Assembly: GCA_003427395.1 (NCBI GenBank)
Contig: BFEA01000249.1
Span: 1,916,789-1,969,528, forward strand
Origin: Chara braunii
Lineage: Eukaryota; Streptophyta; Charophyceae; Charales; Characeae
Length of the DNA: 52,740 bases
Reading direction: 5' to 3'
The notes under the pieces: generated by a model
Told to the model about the DNA's origin: nothing
What the model saw: the letters and a program-made list of their open reading frames with translations, nothing else
The model's database searches: none
Shown here: in pieces, positions 33,963 through 43,998 of the stretch
Numbering within the stretch: position 1 is the stretch's first letter
Layout of the letters: each line of letters begins with the position of its first letter
Position numbers and translations under genes: made by a program

Positions 33963-34050
33963 CAAGAGTCCCACCGCTAGGCTCGAAGAAAGAGTCGAGC
34001 CTAGATGGTCGTAACAAGTGCTCTCCGAACCGTGCGAGATGGGCGACAAT
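33963..34050 (-). ncRNA. group II intron 3' end (partial domain V and domain VI)
   Basis: On the minus strand 'catctcgcacggttc' looks like the 3' strand of domain V, which normally ends in ACGGUUC. It is followed by 'ggagagcacttgttacgacc' and a 10-bp hairpin (CTAGGCTCGA...TCGAGCCTAG) suitable for domain VI. The 5' strand of domain V is missing; a tRNA piece replaces it. So this is a truncated intron end. Confidence 0.5.
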
Positions 34051-34095
34051 GGTCTCCAACACCATAGGTGAAGGGTTCGAATCCCTTTTCTCCTG
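34051..34095 (+). tRNA. tRNA 3' half (T arm and acceptor strand)
   Basis: 'aaggg ttcgaat ccctt' forms a perfect T arm, followed by 'ttctcct' and a final g as acceptor strand and discriminator. The acceptor strand would suit a mitochondrial Ser tRNA. The 5' half is absent: the sequence upstream is the group II intron remnant on the other strand. Confidence 0.5.
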
Positions 34096-34286
34096 TAATG
34101 TAATTATAATTAATGTTCCTATCTATATCAAAACAAATCTTTAAATCAATTTAATTCAATTTAATTCAATTCAATAATTGGAGAATTCAAGCTTGCAGAC
34201 TCATGAATAATTTCGTTCGAGCTTTCCCACATTGGATGTTAAAGGATGTACTTTCTGCAAGTTCAATTCATCTGAGTGATATTTTA

Positions 34287-34497
34287 AATGTTATTAAAAA
34301 CGACTCTTCTTTCTCACTCCCACTGAACCGGGGAGGACTAAAAACTAGATCTATCATGACTTTGGTCTTAAGTATTTATTAAGTATCTTCTGTAATTTTG
34401 AGCTAAACCCGTCTAAGACCAAAGTCGTGATAGATCTAGTCTTTAGTCCTCCCCGGTCCAGTGGGAGTGAGAAAGAAGAGTCATTTTTAATAACATT
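34287..34497. repeat. 84-bp inverted repeat with 43-bp spacer
   Basis: 34287-34370 is the reverse complement of 34414-34497 at 80 of 84 positions. The four differences are all transitions. The right arm ends directly at the cox1 fragment. Confidence 0.92.
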
Positions 34498-34769
<272 letters not shown>

Positions 34770-34967
34770 TTAAACGTCATGACAATTGAATTACAACTTT
34801 GGTTTATGTCACCCCAATCAATTTAATTGGGGTTTCTGCGTCATCCGCTGTCTGGCGGGGGTCTGGGCTAACACTAACTGAATTGTCCTTATAAAGAAAA
34901 TCTATATCAAAACTTAGTAGTGGTGTTAAAGGAATGGCACTGAATCTAGAAAATGAGAGTGTAGGAA

Positions 34968-35175
34968 TTGTGGTTTTTGGTAGTGATACTGCCAGGCAGC
35001 ATGTCTTTAATTGGATTTCCTTTTTTAACTGGATTTTATTCGAAGGATGTGATCTTAGAACTTGCTTATACTAAATATACCGTAAGTGGTAATTTGGCTT
35101 TTCGGCTTGGAAGTCTTTCTGTATTTTTAAACTTCTTATTATTTTTTTCGTTGACTTTTTCTCACTTGCAATGTG
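34968..35175 (+). pseudogene. nad5: nad5 fragment (NADH dehydrogenase subunit 5), frameshifted
   Basis: '[20 protein letters not shown]' followed by '[21 protein letters not shown]' is the conserved antiporter-like core of ND5. After 35128 the ND5 reading ('TSYY' and 'LFLT' words) continues in the next frame with stops, so there is at least one small indel. Only ~65 residues of a protein of over 600 are left. Confidence 0.88.
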
Positions 35176-35225
35176 GCTTAAAGCATCCAACTCACCCAAT
35201 TGGGACCAACTCGATGGGGACCGCA

Positions 35226-35502
35226 GCATGTTGGAAAAGAGCGGAAAAGGCTCGCGAGCTATTCGGTCTATTACACCCTAACAACGCGTTGTCTGTGAAT
35301 CACTACAGGTATTATGAATGTAGAATACCCACGTAATCACAAAGATATTATAGTTTTTAAGAATGGAGTACTTAACCTCGAGAACAACACTTTCTCGGAG
35401 CACAATAATCAATATCGTATATACAATGGATTCAATTATGACTACGACCCAAAGGTGTCCTGTCCACATTTTATGGAGTTTGTTTTAAACCAGCTAATAT
35501 AG
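35226..35502 (+). pseudogene. primase-helicase fragment: linker domain before the helicase (D5_N-like)
   Basis: The frame 35314-35502 reads 'IIVFKNGVLNLENNTF', a Tyr/Asn-rich segment, then '[20 protein letters not shown]'. This matches the pattern seen in P4/D5-type primase-helicases just before the ATPase: an Asn-Gly-Val-Leu-(Asp/Asn)-Leu motif and then YDYDP-x-x-x-CP-x-(F/W). The Walker A fragment at 33365-33530 (minus strand) would be the next part of such a protein. Upstream 35226-35312 is of unclear origin. Confidence 0.68.
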
Positions 35503-35953
35503 CATGATGAGCCCATGTTACAGCAGCTCCAGATGAAAGTAGAATAAGAGTATTTAGAAAGGGAATTCCCCAAGGATCTAACACATCAATACCTTTTGGA
35601 GGCCAAATAGCTCCGATTTCTATGGTAGGCGCTAGACTTGAATGAAAGAAAGCCCAAGAAAAAACTGCAAAAAACATTATTTCTGACACAATGAACAAAA
35701 TCATACCATAACGANGTCCCACTTGAACCACTGATGTATGATATCCTTCGTAAGTGGATTCACGTATTACATCACTCCACCATACAAACATGGTATACAA
35801 AATCATTCCTAAACCTAAACTAAGGCACAACGTACCTCCTATATAAGAATGCATGTACATAACATCACCAATGGTACTTGCCAAACCTCCCAGTGAACCA
35901 AAAATAGGCCATGGACTTGGATCAACATGTGAAGATAGCAGTCCACTCGACAC
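35490..35953 (-). pseudogene. cox3: cox3 fragment (cytochrome c oxidase subunit 3)
   Basis: An open frame of ~155 residues covers the N-terminal and central part of COX3: '[20 protein letters not shown]', '[20 protein letters not shown]', '[10 protein letters not shown]', '[20 protein letters not shown]' and '[19 protein letters not shown]'. Gly-His-His to Gly-Tyr-His and a few other changes are visible, with one n at 35715. The C-terminal third is missing. It is the longest and cleanest organelle fragment here. Confidence 0.93.
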
Positions 35954-36231
35954 TATTCCAAGGAGGCATGAACGCCATGATTAAGGCAGTTTTAGACTAT
36001 TGGCGTAGAGATGAACTACACATAACAGAGAAGGAATGGAAGGAACTACCCGAAAACACACTGAAGGAATATAACGAGAAAGCTCATGGGATAGTTAACA
36101 TTCTTACTCAACTGGAATTTATGAAGGAAAACAAAGCTCTGGCGGACTTTCTCATAGATAAGTGGGTACATAACAATATAAGGACCCCCACAGGGCACAC
36201 TTATTACATTGAGGATCTAGTTAGTTCCTAA
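35930..36231 (+). pseudogene. unassigned open frame next to cox3
   Basis: About 100 residues, charged and helical ('KAVLDYWRRDELHITEKEW', 'LKEYNEKAHGIVNILTQLEF', 'ADFLIDKWVHNNIRTPTGH'), ending at a clean stop. I do not recognise it. It overlaps the 5' end of the cox3 fragment on the other strand, so the junction lies near 35930. It may be part of the same primase-helicase gene or of an intron-encoded protein. A group I-type intron piece follows directly. Confidence 0.4.
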
Positions 36232-36289
36232 GGCGAGCGACTCGACTGACTCCTAGTCGTATTGGATCTAGCATATGAAGATGGAAAGC

Positions 36290-36400
36290 GTAGACGTATG
36301 ACGCCGCCTTCGGCCTACAAGGTGAGGTAAAGGTATAGTCTAACCTCTAGTGAAAACTAGAGATGATTGGAAAGGCCAATCAAACGGCGCAAGCGGGGGT
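36290..36400 (+). ncRNA. group I intron core piece 1
   Basis: 'gaggtaaaggtatagtctaacctc' has the form of the P7/S region of a group I intron, with 'ctagtgaaaactagag' as an adjacent hairpin. Other core helices cannot be placed with confidence by eye. Confidence 0.4.
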
Positions 36401-36584
36401 GGGATACCAATAAAGTAGTTTTGCCTTTGTGCGTTTTTAGAAAAAAATTTCTCTCAAGATGGGATATATGTTTTCTGACCCATAAATCGAATTTGTTCTT
36501 TGTTGTCTTCAATTCTAATTTGTTCATAGTTTTCTTCCTTATTTATATTAATTTTTAGGGGGGTAGTCAGAACCCCCCTGTGTC

Positions 36585-36720
36585 GGTGCGGACAATCAGC
36601 AAGGAAGTCATGTGTTGATACATGCGTTGTGCCCCTCAACGACTACACGCCAGACATCCCTGCTTGAGATGATGATATAGTCTGAACTTCGTGGCGACAC
36701 GAAGGAGGAAGACCTCGGTT
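36585..36720 (+). ncRNA. group I intron core piece 2
   Basis: 'tgtcggtgcggacaatcagcaaggaagtc', then 'cctcaacgactacacgccagacatcc' and 'gatgatatagtctgaac' are in the order of P4-P6, P3 and P7 of a group I intron. The same set recurs at 36978-37105. LSU rRNA sequence begins about 40 bases downstream, suggesting an intron of the LSU gene. Confidence 0.6.
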
Positions 36721-36756
36721 GAAATGATGTTCGATGTTTATTTCAATTAACACAAA

Positions 36757-36940
36757 TGTGTCGCATAAGTAGCGACCTGCACGGAATGGTGTAACGACTG
36801 CCCGGTTGTCTCCAACATGGGCTCAGTGAAATTGAATTCTCTGTGAAGATGCGGAGTACCAGCGGCATGGTGGGTAGTTTATCTGGGGCGGATGCCTTAT
36901 CTGGGGCGCTTACACAGTAATGTTAAAGGCAAATCTGGCT
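36757..36940 (+). rRNA. rrnL: mitochondrial LSU rRNA fragments (domain IV-V)
   Basis: 'tcgcataagtagcgacctgcacggaat' and 'gtctccaacatgggctcagtgaaattgaattc' followed by 'gtgaagatgcgga' match the conserved LSU stretch around the peptidyl transferase region. After 'gtaccagcggc' (36866) the sequence jumps to 'ggtgggtagtttatctggggcgg', which normally lies about 200 bases later, so an internal part is deleted. It is not a working rRNA gene. Confidence 0.85.
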
Positions 36941-36977
36941 ATATGTTGAAACCTCCGCCGAGTATCCAATAATGAAT

Positions 36978-37110
36978 ATGTCAGTGCGGACAATCAACAG
37001 GGAAGGAAGTCTAAGACCGTAAAGCCTTAACGACTGCACGCCAGACATCCCATATATATAAGATGGGATGATGATACAGTCTGAACGTCCAGGCGACTCG
37101 AAGCTCAAGC
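36978..37110 (+). ncRNA. group I intron core piece 3
   Basis: Closely resembles 36585-36720: 'gtcagtgcggacaatcaacag', 'cttaacgactgcacgccagacatcc', 'gatgatacagtctgaac'. It lies just after the second LSU fragment and before the right copy of the 100-bp direct repeat. Confidence 0.6.
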
Positions 37111-37113
37111 GTT

Positions 37114-37215
37114 AATGCATACCTGCGCTTTCCTCTTTCTATGTTAATAGTCTCACGCATCTCTAGCAGCTAGTTGGCCTTTGACTAAACCTCAAACCTA
37201 GCTTTTGAACTATGG
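37114..37215 (+). repeat. right copy of the ~100-bp direct repeat
   Basis: Matches 33100-33199 with a few changes. Only 19 bases separate its end from the LTR junction at 37235. Confidence 0.85.
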
Positions 37216-37234
37216 CTGTGCGGGCACTTGGGCC

Positions 37235-37465
37235 TTATTTCTTGTTTGAATAAGAGGGAGGAGATAAGGAGGAGGAGGTTGGTTGGCGAAGAAGAAGAGC
37301 CTTGTCATTGGCCTATGCTGGAGTACATCATCTTCTTCTTCTTTCTTACTTCTTCTTCTTCTTCTTTCCCTCTCTCTCCTCTCAAGTTCATTCATTTCTT
37401 TTTGCAATTGGACGACATTGTACTTTCTGATGAATGTATACTCGAAATTGGCCAGGATCGTAACA
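37235..37465 (+). repeat. 5' LTR of B2, second part
   Basis: From 'ttatttcttgtttgaataag' this follows the 3' LTR (43766-43994) to its end 'ggatcgtaaca'. The first four bases duplicate 32382-32385. Confidence 0.9.
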
Positions 37466-37466
37466 T

Positions 37467-37480
37467 TGGTATCGGAGCGG
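37467..37480 (+). other. B2 primer-binding site
   Basis: TGGTATCGGAGCGG, one base after the LTR end. Close to the initiator Met form. Confidence 0.8.
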
Positions 37481-38900
37481 ATTCTACTTGTTCGCGAGAG
37501 TTGACTTTGCTGCCATAACCCTAACCCTAGTGGTAAGGGCTAACCACTTAGGGTTAGGGCGGAAGTTAGGGTTAAGTGGGGCAGCGTGGTAAAGAGAAGT
37601 TGTTCCCACCAGGCAGGGCCGTGTAGGGTCGACATTAGACCCGGCCAGGTAGCTTGAGTGCATGTTTGTGCTGGCGAGACACAAGGTGGGACTTCGTGAT
37701 GCAACTTGAGAGAGGTAACAGTGAATCTGGACATCAAGGAAGACGAGGAGTGACTTTAGGGCTCCCCTCAAGCTAGGCGAGCTTGAGGGTGGCAGCCATA
37801 TCTGCACGTACGGACTGCAAGTTGCTGCTTTGATCTTCAACATCGACGGGGGATCCGGCTTTGTATTTTGGGGTAGATGTTGACCCTCCTGGATGATAGG
37901 ACACTAGTGTAGAGGATGCTAATTGGGTCAGGAGGACTATGTGAGAGGGGGGTGAGTTCTTTCATCTCAAGAGCCCGGCCACTCAGGTAAGTGTCGTGCC
38001 GCCAGGGTGCCCATGTGTGTGTGCATGGAATCGACTGCCTGTTGGGGTATTCTGGGTTCTTCTTCCATCCTCCATAGTCTTGATTGTGTGTGAGGTGTGT
38101 GGATTACTTACTGGCTTGATGAGTGAATGGATGGAGTATCTTGTGTGCCATGCCATAACTTTCTACAGTGCTTTGTCTATTCATTTTGAACGGCTGTAGT
38201 TTGTAGGTTCTTTCTGGGGCTAAATTTCGTTTTTCAATTTGGTAGGGACAGAGAGTAGGTTTTTGTGGAACTCTTGTTGGTTGGGACCCGATTCTGACTC
38301 CACTGGGACCATTTGGGACTCAATGGGACCGTACCCAAACAAGAAGGGCCCCTCAGGCCAAATCTGTTGACGTCAGTTACATTGCTCTATCTGATTGGGA
38401 CTCGGGATTCATGCTTTTGGACCAGGACACTCGCTTCTGAGGGGATCTCAGCTGAGACGTTCTTAATGAACTTTACCTCACGATCGACCGCCTGACTCGC
38501 ACCTTGGACACCACTCAATTCTATCTTGCATTTACGTGGTACACTTTGAATCTGATTTGCTGTGTCTTCACGAAGCTGAGTCCGGCTAGGCTTGAGAGGA
38601 CCTCATACGTAGTCGGTCAGACTATGTGGCGGAATCAGATCTCTCTGATTTTTAATTTTTGTTGTTTTGACTGCTCTCCAGTCCAAATGAATTGCTGCTC
38701 CGGCTAGGAGTTCTACCTTCTCTTCTGATTGATTTCAAGTTGTTTCTTTCATTGGGTTCGTTAAATGTCTGTGTCTACATGATCGCAAGCAAGAGAGAGA
38801 GAGAGAGAAGAGAGAAGCTTCTGATTGTTGCTCTCGAGGAAGTGAGGAGAGGGAAGAGGAGCGTTCATCCCAGAAGTGTGAGGAAGTACGGACCCCTCTT
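37481..38900 (+). other. B2 leader, non-coding
   Basis: Collinear with the B1 leader. It starts with the telomere-like inverted repeat (37516-37560). A GA-rich run lies at 38789-38817. No supported frame. Confidence 0.68.
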
Positions 38901-39360
38901 GAGAGACTTATTAACACCCTCATCCTCCATTATGGCATCTACAGCAGAATGAAATCTGCAAATGGACGCTGCCCCCGAGCCAAAAAAAACGCAGTACCAG
39001 TTCTTTTATGAGAAAGCGTTGAAGAGGGAGAACGAAGAGAAGGAGAAAGAGAAGGGAGACAAAATAAAGGCTCATGAAGCCACCTTCAGTACCGTGCCCG
39101 CCTTAACTGATGCGCAGATGGAAGAGAAGATTGTCCCACTCCTCAGGGCTTTAGTAGAGGTCCGGGCTGTTGAAAACCATACAGGCCAACTCGCCAAGGT
39201 GTTTGATGAACTCAAGAAGTTGCGCGAGGATATGGCATTGATGGTGCAGCAGCACCGTGACCAGCTGCAACAGTTTGCTAGCTTGCAGTCGGCCCAAAGT
39301 GTCCTTCCGCCTGCTTACCCTGCTTCTAGTGTTATGTGTTAGTCCGTTCTTGCCCCTCTA

Positions 39361-39391
<31 letters not shown>

Positions 39392-39575
39392 CTTCTTCTT
39401 TGAGTGTAGCCAACAACCTAACCGGATCTGCAGCAGGTCCAAACCCCGTTGTTGTTGATGTTGTCGTTGCAACGGCAAGTGGCAGTGTAGGGCATTCTGG
39501 TGAGAAGGTTGCGGATTTTTTATGGGACTTCCGGAGGTGGATCATCACTTTCAAGTACAAGCATACCGGATTACA
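38901..39575 (+). pseudogene. B2 gag, N-terminal part
   Basis: The frame 38962-39342 opens 'MDAAPEPKKTQYQFFYEKAL' and has a Lys/Glu-rich coiled coil, 'ATFSTVPALTDAQMEEKIVPLLRAL' and 'QHRDQLQQFASLQSAQS'. After a stop at 39340 a poly-Ser tract from (TTC)n follows, then 'HSGEKVADFLWDFRRWIITFKYKH', the capsid start. The layout parallels B1 gag. It breaks off at about 39575 against an inverted block; the zinc knuckle and protease are absent. Confidence 0.7.
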
Positions 39576-40280
39576 TAGGTGCAACCAAAACAACATAAAT
39601 TGCATTAGAAGTAGAAACGGTATGCAAAGTAGAATCATTATGTACAACAAAAATAGAAGGCACATGAGCAGGCCTAACAAAGGCTATATACATTTGCTCA
39701 TCAACTTTGCGCCTGCGCCAATTTTTGCAGAATTGCATTGCATTGAGAAAATTTACTTGGGACTCGTGCGGCTCATCCAAGAGGACTGAACGCTCGATTC
39801 CCATGACACGAGACTTTGAAAGGTGGCCGGTGTATTCGCGAGGCCGAAGGGCATGACGGTAAACTCGTACAACCCATCGCAAGTTTTGAATGCAGTTTTA
39901 CGCTGGTCTACAAGATCGACTTCAATCCGGTGGTAGCCAGACTTGAAATCGATCTTGCTGAAGACCTTGCACCCACCTGCAACATCAAGCAGATCATCAA
40001 TACGCGACAAAGGATATGCATTCTTTCTTGTTATCTTATTCAGTCCGCGGTAATCGATACGCATCCGTAGTTTGCATCCTTTCTTCGGAACAAACAGAAC
40101 CGGTGCACCGAATTCGGATTCACTTGGCTTGATCCATCCCTTCCCAATCATGTCATCGATCTGTCTTTGCAACTCCTCCAATTCGCCTCAGCCTATTCGA
40201 TAGACACAACTTTTTGGAAAGAGTGCTACCTTGGACCGGACGCACGGGGACTCCATGCGGTTCGGCCAAGACTTCAGGCA
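39576..40280 (-). pseudogene. B2 inverted and reordered block: linker and first half of RT
   Basis: On the minus strand 40280-39818 reads 'EVLAEPHGVPVRP', 'LEELQRQIDDMIGKGWIKPS', 'LFVPKKGCKLRMRIDYRGLN', 'FSKIDFKSGYHRIEV' and 'VMPFGLANTPATFQSL', the RT up to just before the YxDD motif. It is joined to 39815-39576, which is the linker that normally precedes RT. Thus the block is inverted and its two parts are in swapped order. At 40280 the plus-strand frame resumes just after the YxDD region, so the catalytic motif is lost. Confidence 0.8.
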
Positions 40281-41015
40281 TGAGACATCTTGAGGAGGTG
40301 TTGCAGATCCTCAAGGATGCGCAACTCCATCTCAACTTGGAGAAATATGAGTTTGGGAGGGACAACGCCATCTACCTTGGATATCGGTTGTCTGCTGCAG
40401 GCCTAGAGCCCGAGGCAACCAAAGTTGAGGTCATCCGCAAATGGGCTCAACCGACGAATGTCCGCGAGTTGTGTTTTTTTTCTTGGTCTTGCGTCATACT
40501 GTCGTAAGTTTGTATCGAACTTCTCTATCATTGCCCGACCACTGTCTAGATTGACAAGCAAGAATGTGTCCTACACATGGGATGGGGAATGCACAGCATC
40601 CTTCCAAGCATTGAAGGAGGCTTTGGCGAGTCAACCGGTCCTCCGCATTGCAGATCCCAAACTTACATTCGTAGTAACTACGGATGCCAGTTTGTATGGG
40701 ATTGGTGCAGTGCTGCACCAAGATGATGGCGACGACTTACGTCCGCTCAAATTCTACAGCAAACGTATGCCCAGTCACAAGGTAGCTGCCTCCACTTACA
40801 TGCGAGAGCTCTATGCCTTGAGAGAGGCGCTAAATCATTAGAAGCATTATCTCCTGGGTCGCCATTTCAAAGTGTTCTCATATCACGAGACCTTGAAATG
40901 GATTCAGACATAGAACAATCCCTCAACTATACTGACCCGCTGGCTGCATGAGATTGATGTGTATGATTTTGAACTTAGGCACAAGAAAGGTTGTTACAAT
41001 CGCATTGCGGATGCT
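40281..41015 (+). pseudogene. B2 RT second half and RNase H
   Basis: 'RHLEEVLQILKDAQLHLNLEKYEFG' and 'YRLSAAGLEPEATKVEVIRKW' are the RT thumb/connection. A one-base change after 'VREL' shifts frame to 'FFLGLASYCRKFVSNFS'. RNase H follows with 'VVTTDASLYGIGAVLHQDDG' and 'YMRELYALREALNH', a stop at 40839, and the end 'IADALSRHPGY'. The RT active site is missing. Confidence 0.83.
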
Positions 41016-42379
41016 TTGTCTCGCCACCCTGGGTACATAACTTGTCTTGTGGGTTTCTATGATCTCTGTAAGAATTCGAAGGAGGAACTCATTCAGTATA
41101 CTGCCAAGGACCCGGAACTCAGTCCCATCCTTAGCAGATTCGGGCTGACCCTACCAATCAGCCTGATTTCCATGAGTATAAGGGCTTACTTTTCCGACAT
41201 TACGAGAAGCACGACCGACTGTGTGTACCCAACCATGAGCCGATCCTTACTCACTTCTTGGACTTGGCTCATGGCCGGAGTGGACACTTCGGTTTTGAGA
41301 AGACATACGAAAGTTTGCTGTAAAAGTTTGTATGGCCTAGAATGAAAGGAATGACACGAAAGTTTATGGTTGAGTGTGAAGTTTGTCAACGCATCAAACC
41401 GTCTCGACAGAAGCTCTATGGGCTGCTGCATCCTCTTCCTATTCCTGATGGCTCGGGTCAGTCTCTTTCCATCGACTTCAGGGACATGGGGAAGAAGAGT
41501 AGGAATGAATATTTGCAAGTAATGGTGATCGTTGACCGCTTTTCAAAATTTCTGAATCTGATCCCATTACCACCTCATGCCCCAACTGACCTTGTGATCA
41601 AAGAGTTTCACAAAAAGTTCAGTCTGCAGTGTGGGCCCCCGAAAACTCTTGTGAGTGACCGGGACACTAGGTTCATAAGTGCAGATTGGAAGGACTTCAC
41701 CTCCCAGATCTATGACATCAAACTCAAGATGACGTCTGGTCGACATCCCGAAGCCAATGGACTGGTCGAGGAGATCAATTGGCCTGTGATCCAACTTCTC
41801 CGAGCTCTAATTGTGCCTGCTCATAACTCTTGGGATGAGGAATTGCCAATTGTGCAGGGGTTGTACAACAACTCCATACACTCCTCCACCGGGATGACAC
41901 CTAACTGGCTACACCTTGGGTGGAAAATCCGTAATCCCCTATCTTATCTGTTTCCTGAACAGCCACCTGGCCTGACACCTGGCCAGCCAGGCTACAACGC
42001 TAAGTTTGATCGTTTGCTCAAAGTTGCTGTCACAACTATGGAAAGGCGACGCAGTCCCATGATTAAGCATGCAAACAAAAAGCGCCAGCCTGACCCTTTC
42101 ACAGTGGGAAGTTATGTCTGGGTCAAGATGTTTGAGTTTTCTGAAAAAGAAGGTGTATCACGAAAGCTTCTTCCTCAATACTACGGTCCATGGAAGGTGT
42201 TGAACCGAGTAGGGAATGATTCATTTGGTCCTTCTTACACAATCGACGTGCCTCCTCATTTGCGCACATACCCAGTCTTTCATGCATCAAAGTTGTTTCC
42301 ATATGAATCACCCGAAACTTTTGAGTATCAAGAGTCAATGATTCCTCGTGCAATCAGAGGCGGTCACGAGGTTGATTGA
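41016..42379 (+). pseudogene. B2 integrase with chromovirus-type C-terminus
   Basis: The zinc-binding His pair is in 'GRSGHFGF' (shifted frame near 41275). The long clean frame 41342-42379 (345 residues) has 'CEVCQRIKPSRQ', 'SIDFRDMGKKS' (first Asp), 'VSDRDTRF' (second Asp), 'SGRHPEANGLVEEIN' (Glu), 'LYNNSIHSSTGMTP', the GPY-type 'LLPQYYGPWKVLN' and 'HLRTYPVFHASKLFPYES'. It is the best preserved integrase in the window. A stop at 42377 ends it before the tail. Confidence 0.88.
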
Positions 42380-42613
42380 ATTGTCGAGCACAGTGGAAAG
42401 GGGAGAAACAGACAGTACAAAGTTCATTTTTTGTACCACCCATTGAATGACTTTTATTGGATCGCTAAGAAAGACTTACTGCAGAGTGCCTTGCGAGTCG
42501 TCAACGCATATGAACGACTGATTAACTCCGAACAGCAACCTAAATTCACTGCTACCCTCACTCCTACGAAACATACCCGATCTCTCTTTGCTATTTACGC
42601 TTATGATGCATAA
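42380..42613 (+). pseudogene. B2 chromodomain-like tail
   Basis: After the stop, 'GRNRQYKVHFLYHPLNDFYWIAKKDLL' and 'RVVNAYERLINSEQQPKF' continue the integrase end as in B1. It ends at 42613, followed by the purine tract 'cttgaggggggagtag' and the LTR. Confidence 0.75.
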
Positions 42614-42672
42614 TGCAAGGACTCTGATTGAGTTACTCGCTCGAAGGGGCCTCGCTCTTGAGGGGGGAGTAG

Positions 42673-43994
42673 TGTAATGNCCCGCCATAACACAGACTGA
42701 GACCACTGCTGATTTATGAAGTTTTGTCGATAGAATGGATGCCTTGCTGGGATTCCCGCATTCTGCTGTGTTTTCTAAGTCTATATGTGTGCGTGCCTGT
42801 TGACTTGCGTGCCTGTCTAAGTGCTTATCGGCATGAGTGTGTGTGTGATCCGCAAGGGTACTTGCTTGTTTGGCAGGCCCGTAGGGCCAGTACTTACCTG
42901 TGGCCGTAGCATTGAGGGTTGCAGCAGGGGGAAACACTCAAGTGGCGGAGCCAGAGGCCCACGACACTTAGAGCAGCGGAAAAACACTCAAGTAGCAGGT
43001 AGGCCGGTACCGCAAGTTGGCATTTTTAGAGGCCCAGTAGTGGTAGGCTAGGTCTAGGCCGGTACTGGTCCATCCAGTCTGAGTCTACAACCTGTATGGG
43101 CAATATCAGAGTCTGCAATGATATGTCCCTCCGAAAGGGAGGAGGTACCGGTTGCTTGGGAGGCCGAGTGGCCTGGAAGTCACCGCCCAGGAGGCAAGGA
43201 GGTGGCTCTATCAAGAGGCCGAGGCAAGAGCTCGACCTCATTCTTCAGTGTGCAAGTTTGACAACACGCTGCTGGAGCGCTGGCTGGAGTAGCGCTGGGT
43301 ACTAGCGCTGCTGGGAGGAAGAAGTCAGGAGCTTCCACCTTGGCTATGGTGGAGCTATACCGGTAGGAGGAGGAGGGAGAAGGGGACCAAGGAGGAGAGT
43401 GGCGAGGTACCTACCTGGCTATGGCGGACGCCATCTTCATCACCTTGTTAGGCGCTGCATCTGGAAGGCCCCAGTTGGGGTAGTGCCGCATCAAGGAAGC
43501 TCGGGACAGAGTCAGGCATGGCGGTTGAGTGGGCAGCGGCATAGCTGCCTGGNGTTGACCTTGGGNCAGAAGGGCAGCGACATAGCTGCTTTGGGTTGTC
43601 CTTTGGACGGGAGGATAGAGCCCTCATTGCTCCGCCATAGCCTCGGCCTACATGTAGAGGAAGAGGAAGGGTGAACATGGCTACAGTGGACCTCATGTTG
43701 TGTCTGCAGTAGAAGTGGGATTCAGACATTGATTCTGGTTCAACCATTGAACATTATTATTGTTATTTCTTGTTTGAATAAGACGGGAGGAGATAAGGAG
43801 CAGGAGATTGGTTGGCAAAGAAGAAGAGCCATGTCATTGGCCTATGCTGGAGTACATCATCTTCTTCTTCTTTCTTACTTCTTCTTGTTCTTCTTTCCCT
43901 CTCTCTCCTCTCAAGTTCATTCATTTCTTTTTGCAATTGGACGACATTGTACTTTCTGATGAATGTATACTCGAAATTGGCCAGGATCGTAACA
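42673..43994 (+). repeat. 3' LTR of B2
   Basis: 1322 bases, TGTAATG to CGTAACA, uninterrupted. It is collinear with the split 5' LTR. The next four bases CGGG repeat those before the element. Confidence 0.92.
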
Positions 43995-43998
43995 CGGG

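Noticed and set aside
41342-42379. An intact integrase domesticated by the host
   Set aside because: It is long and clean, but it is in its normal place in B2, next to an LTR, with no separate promoter or intron structure. Recent insertion explains its condition.
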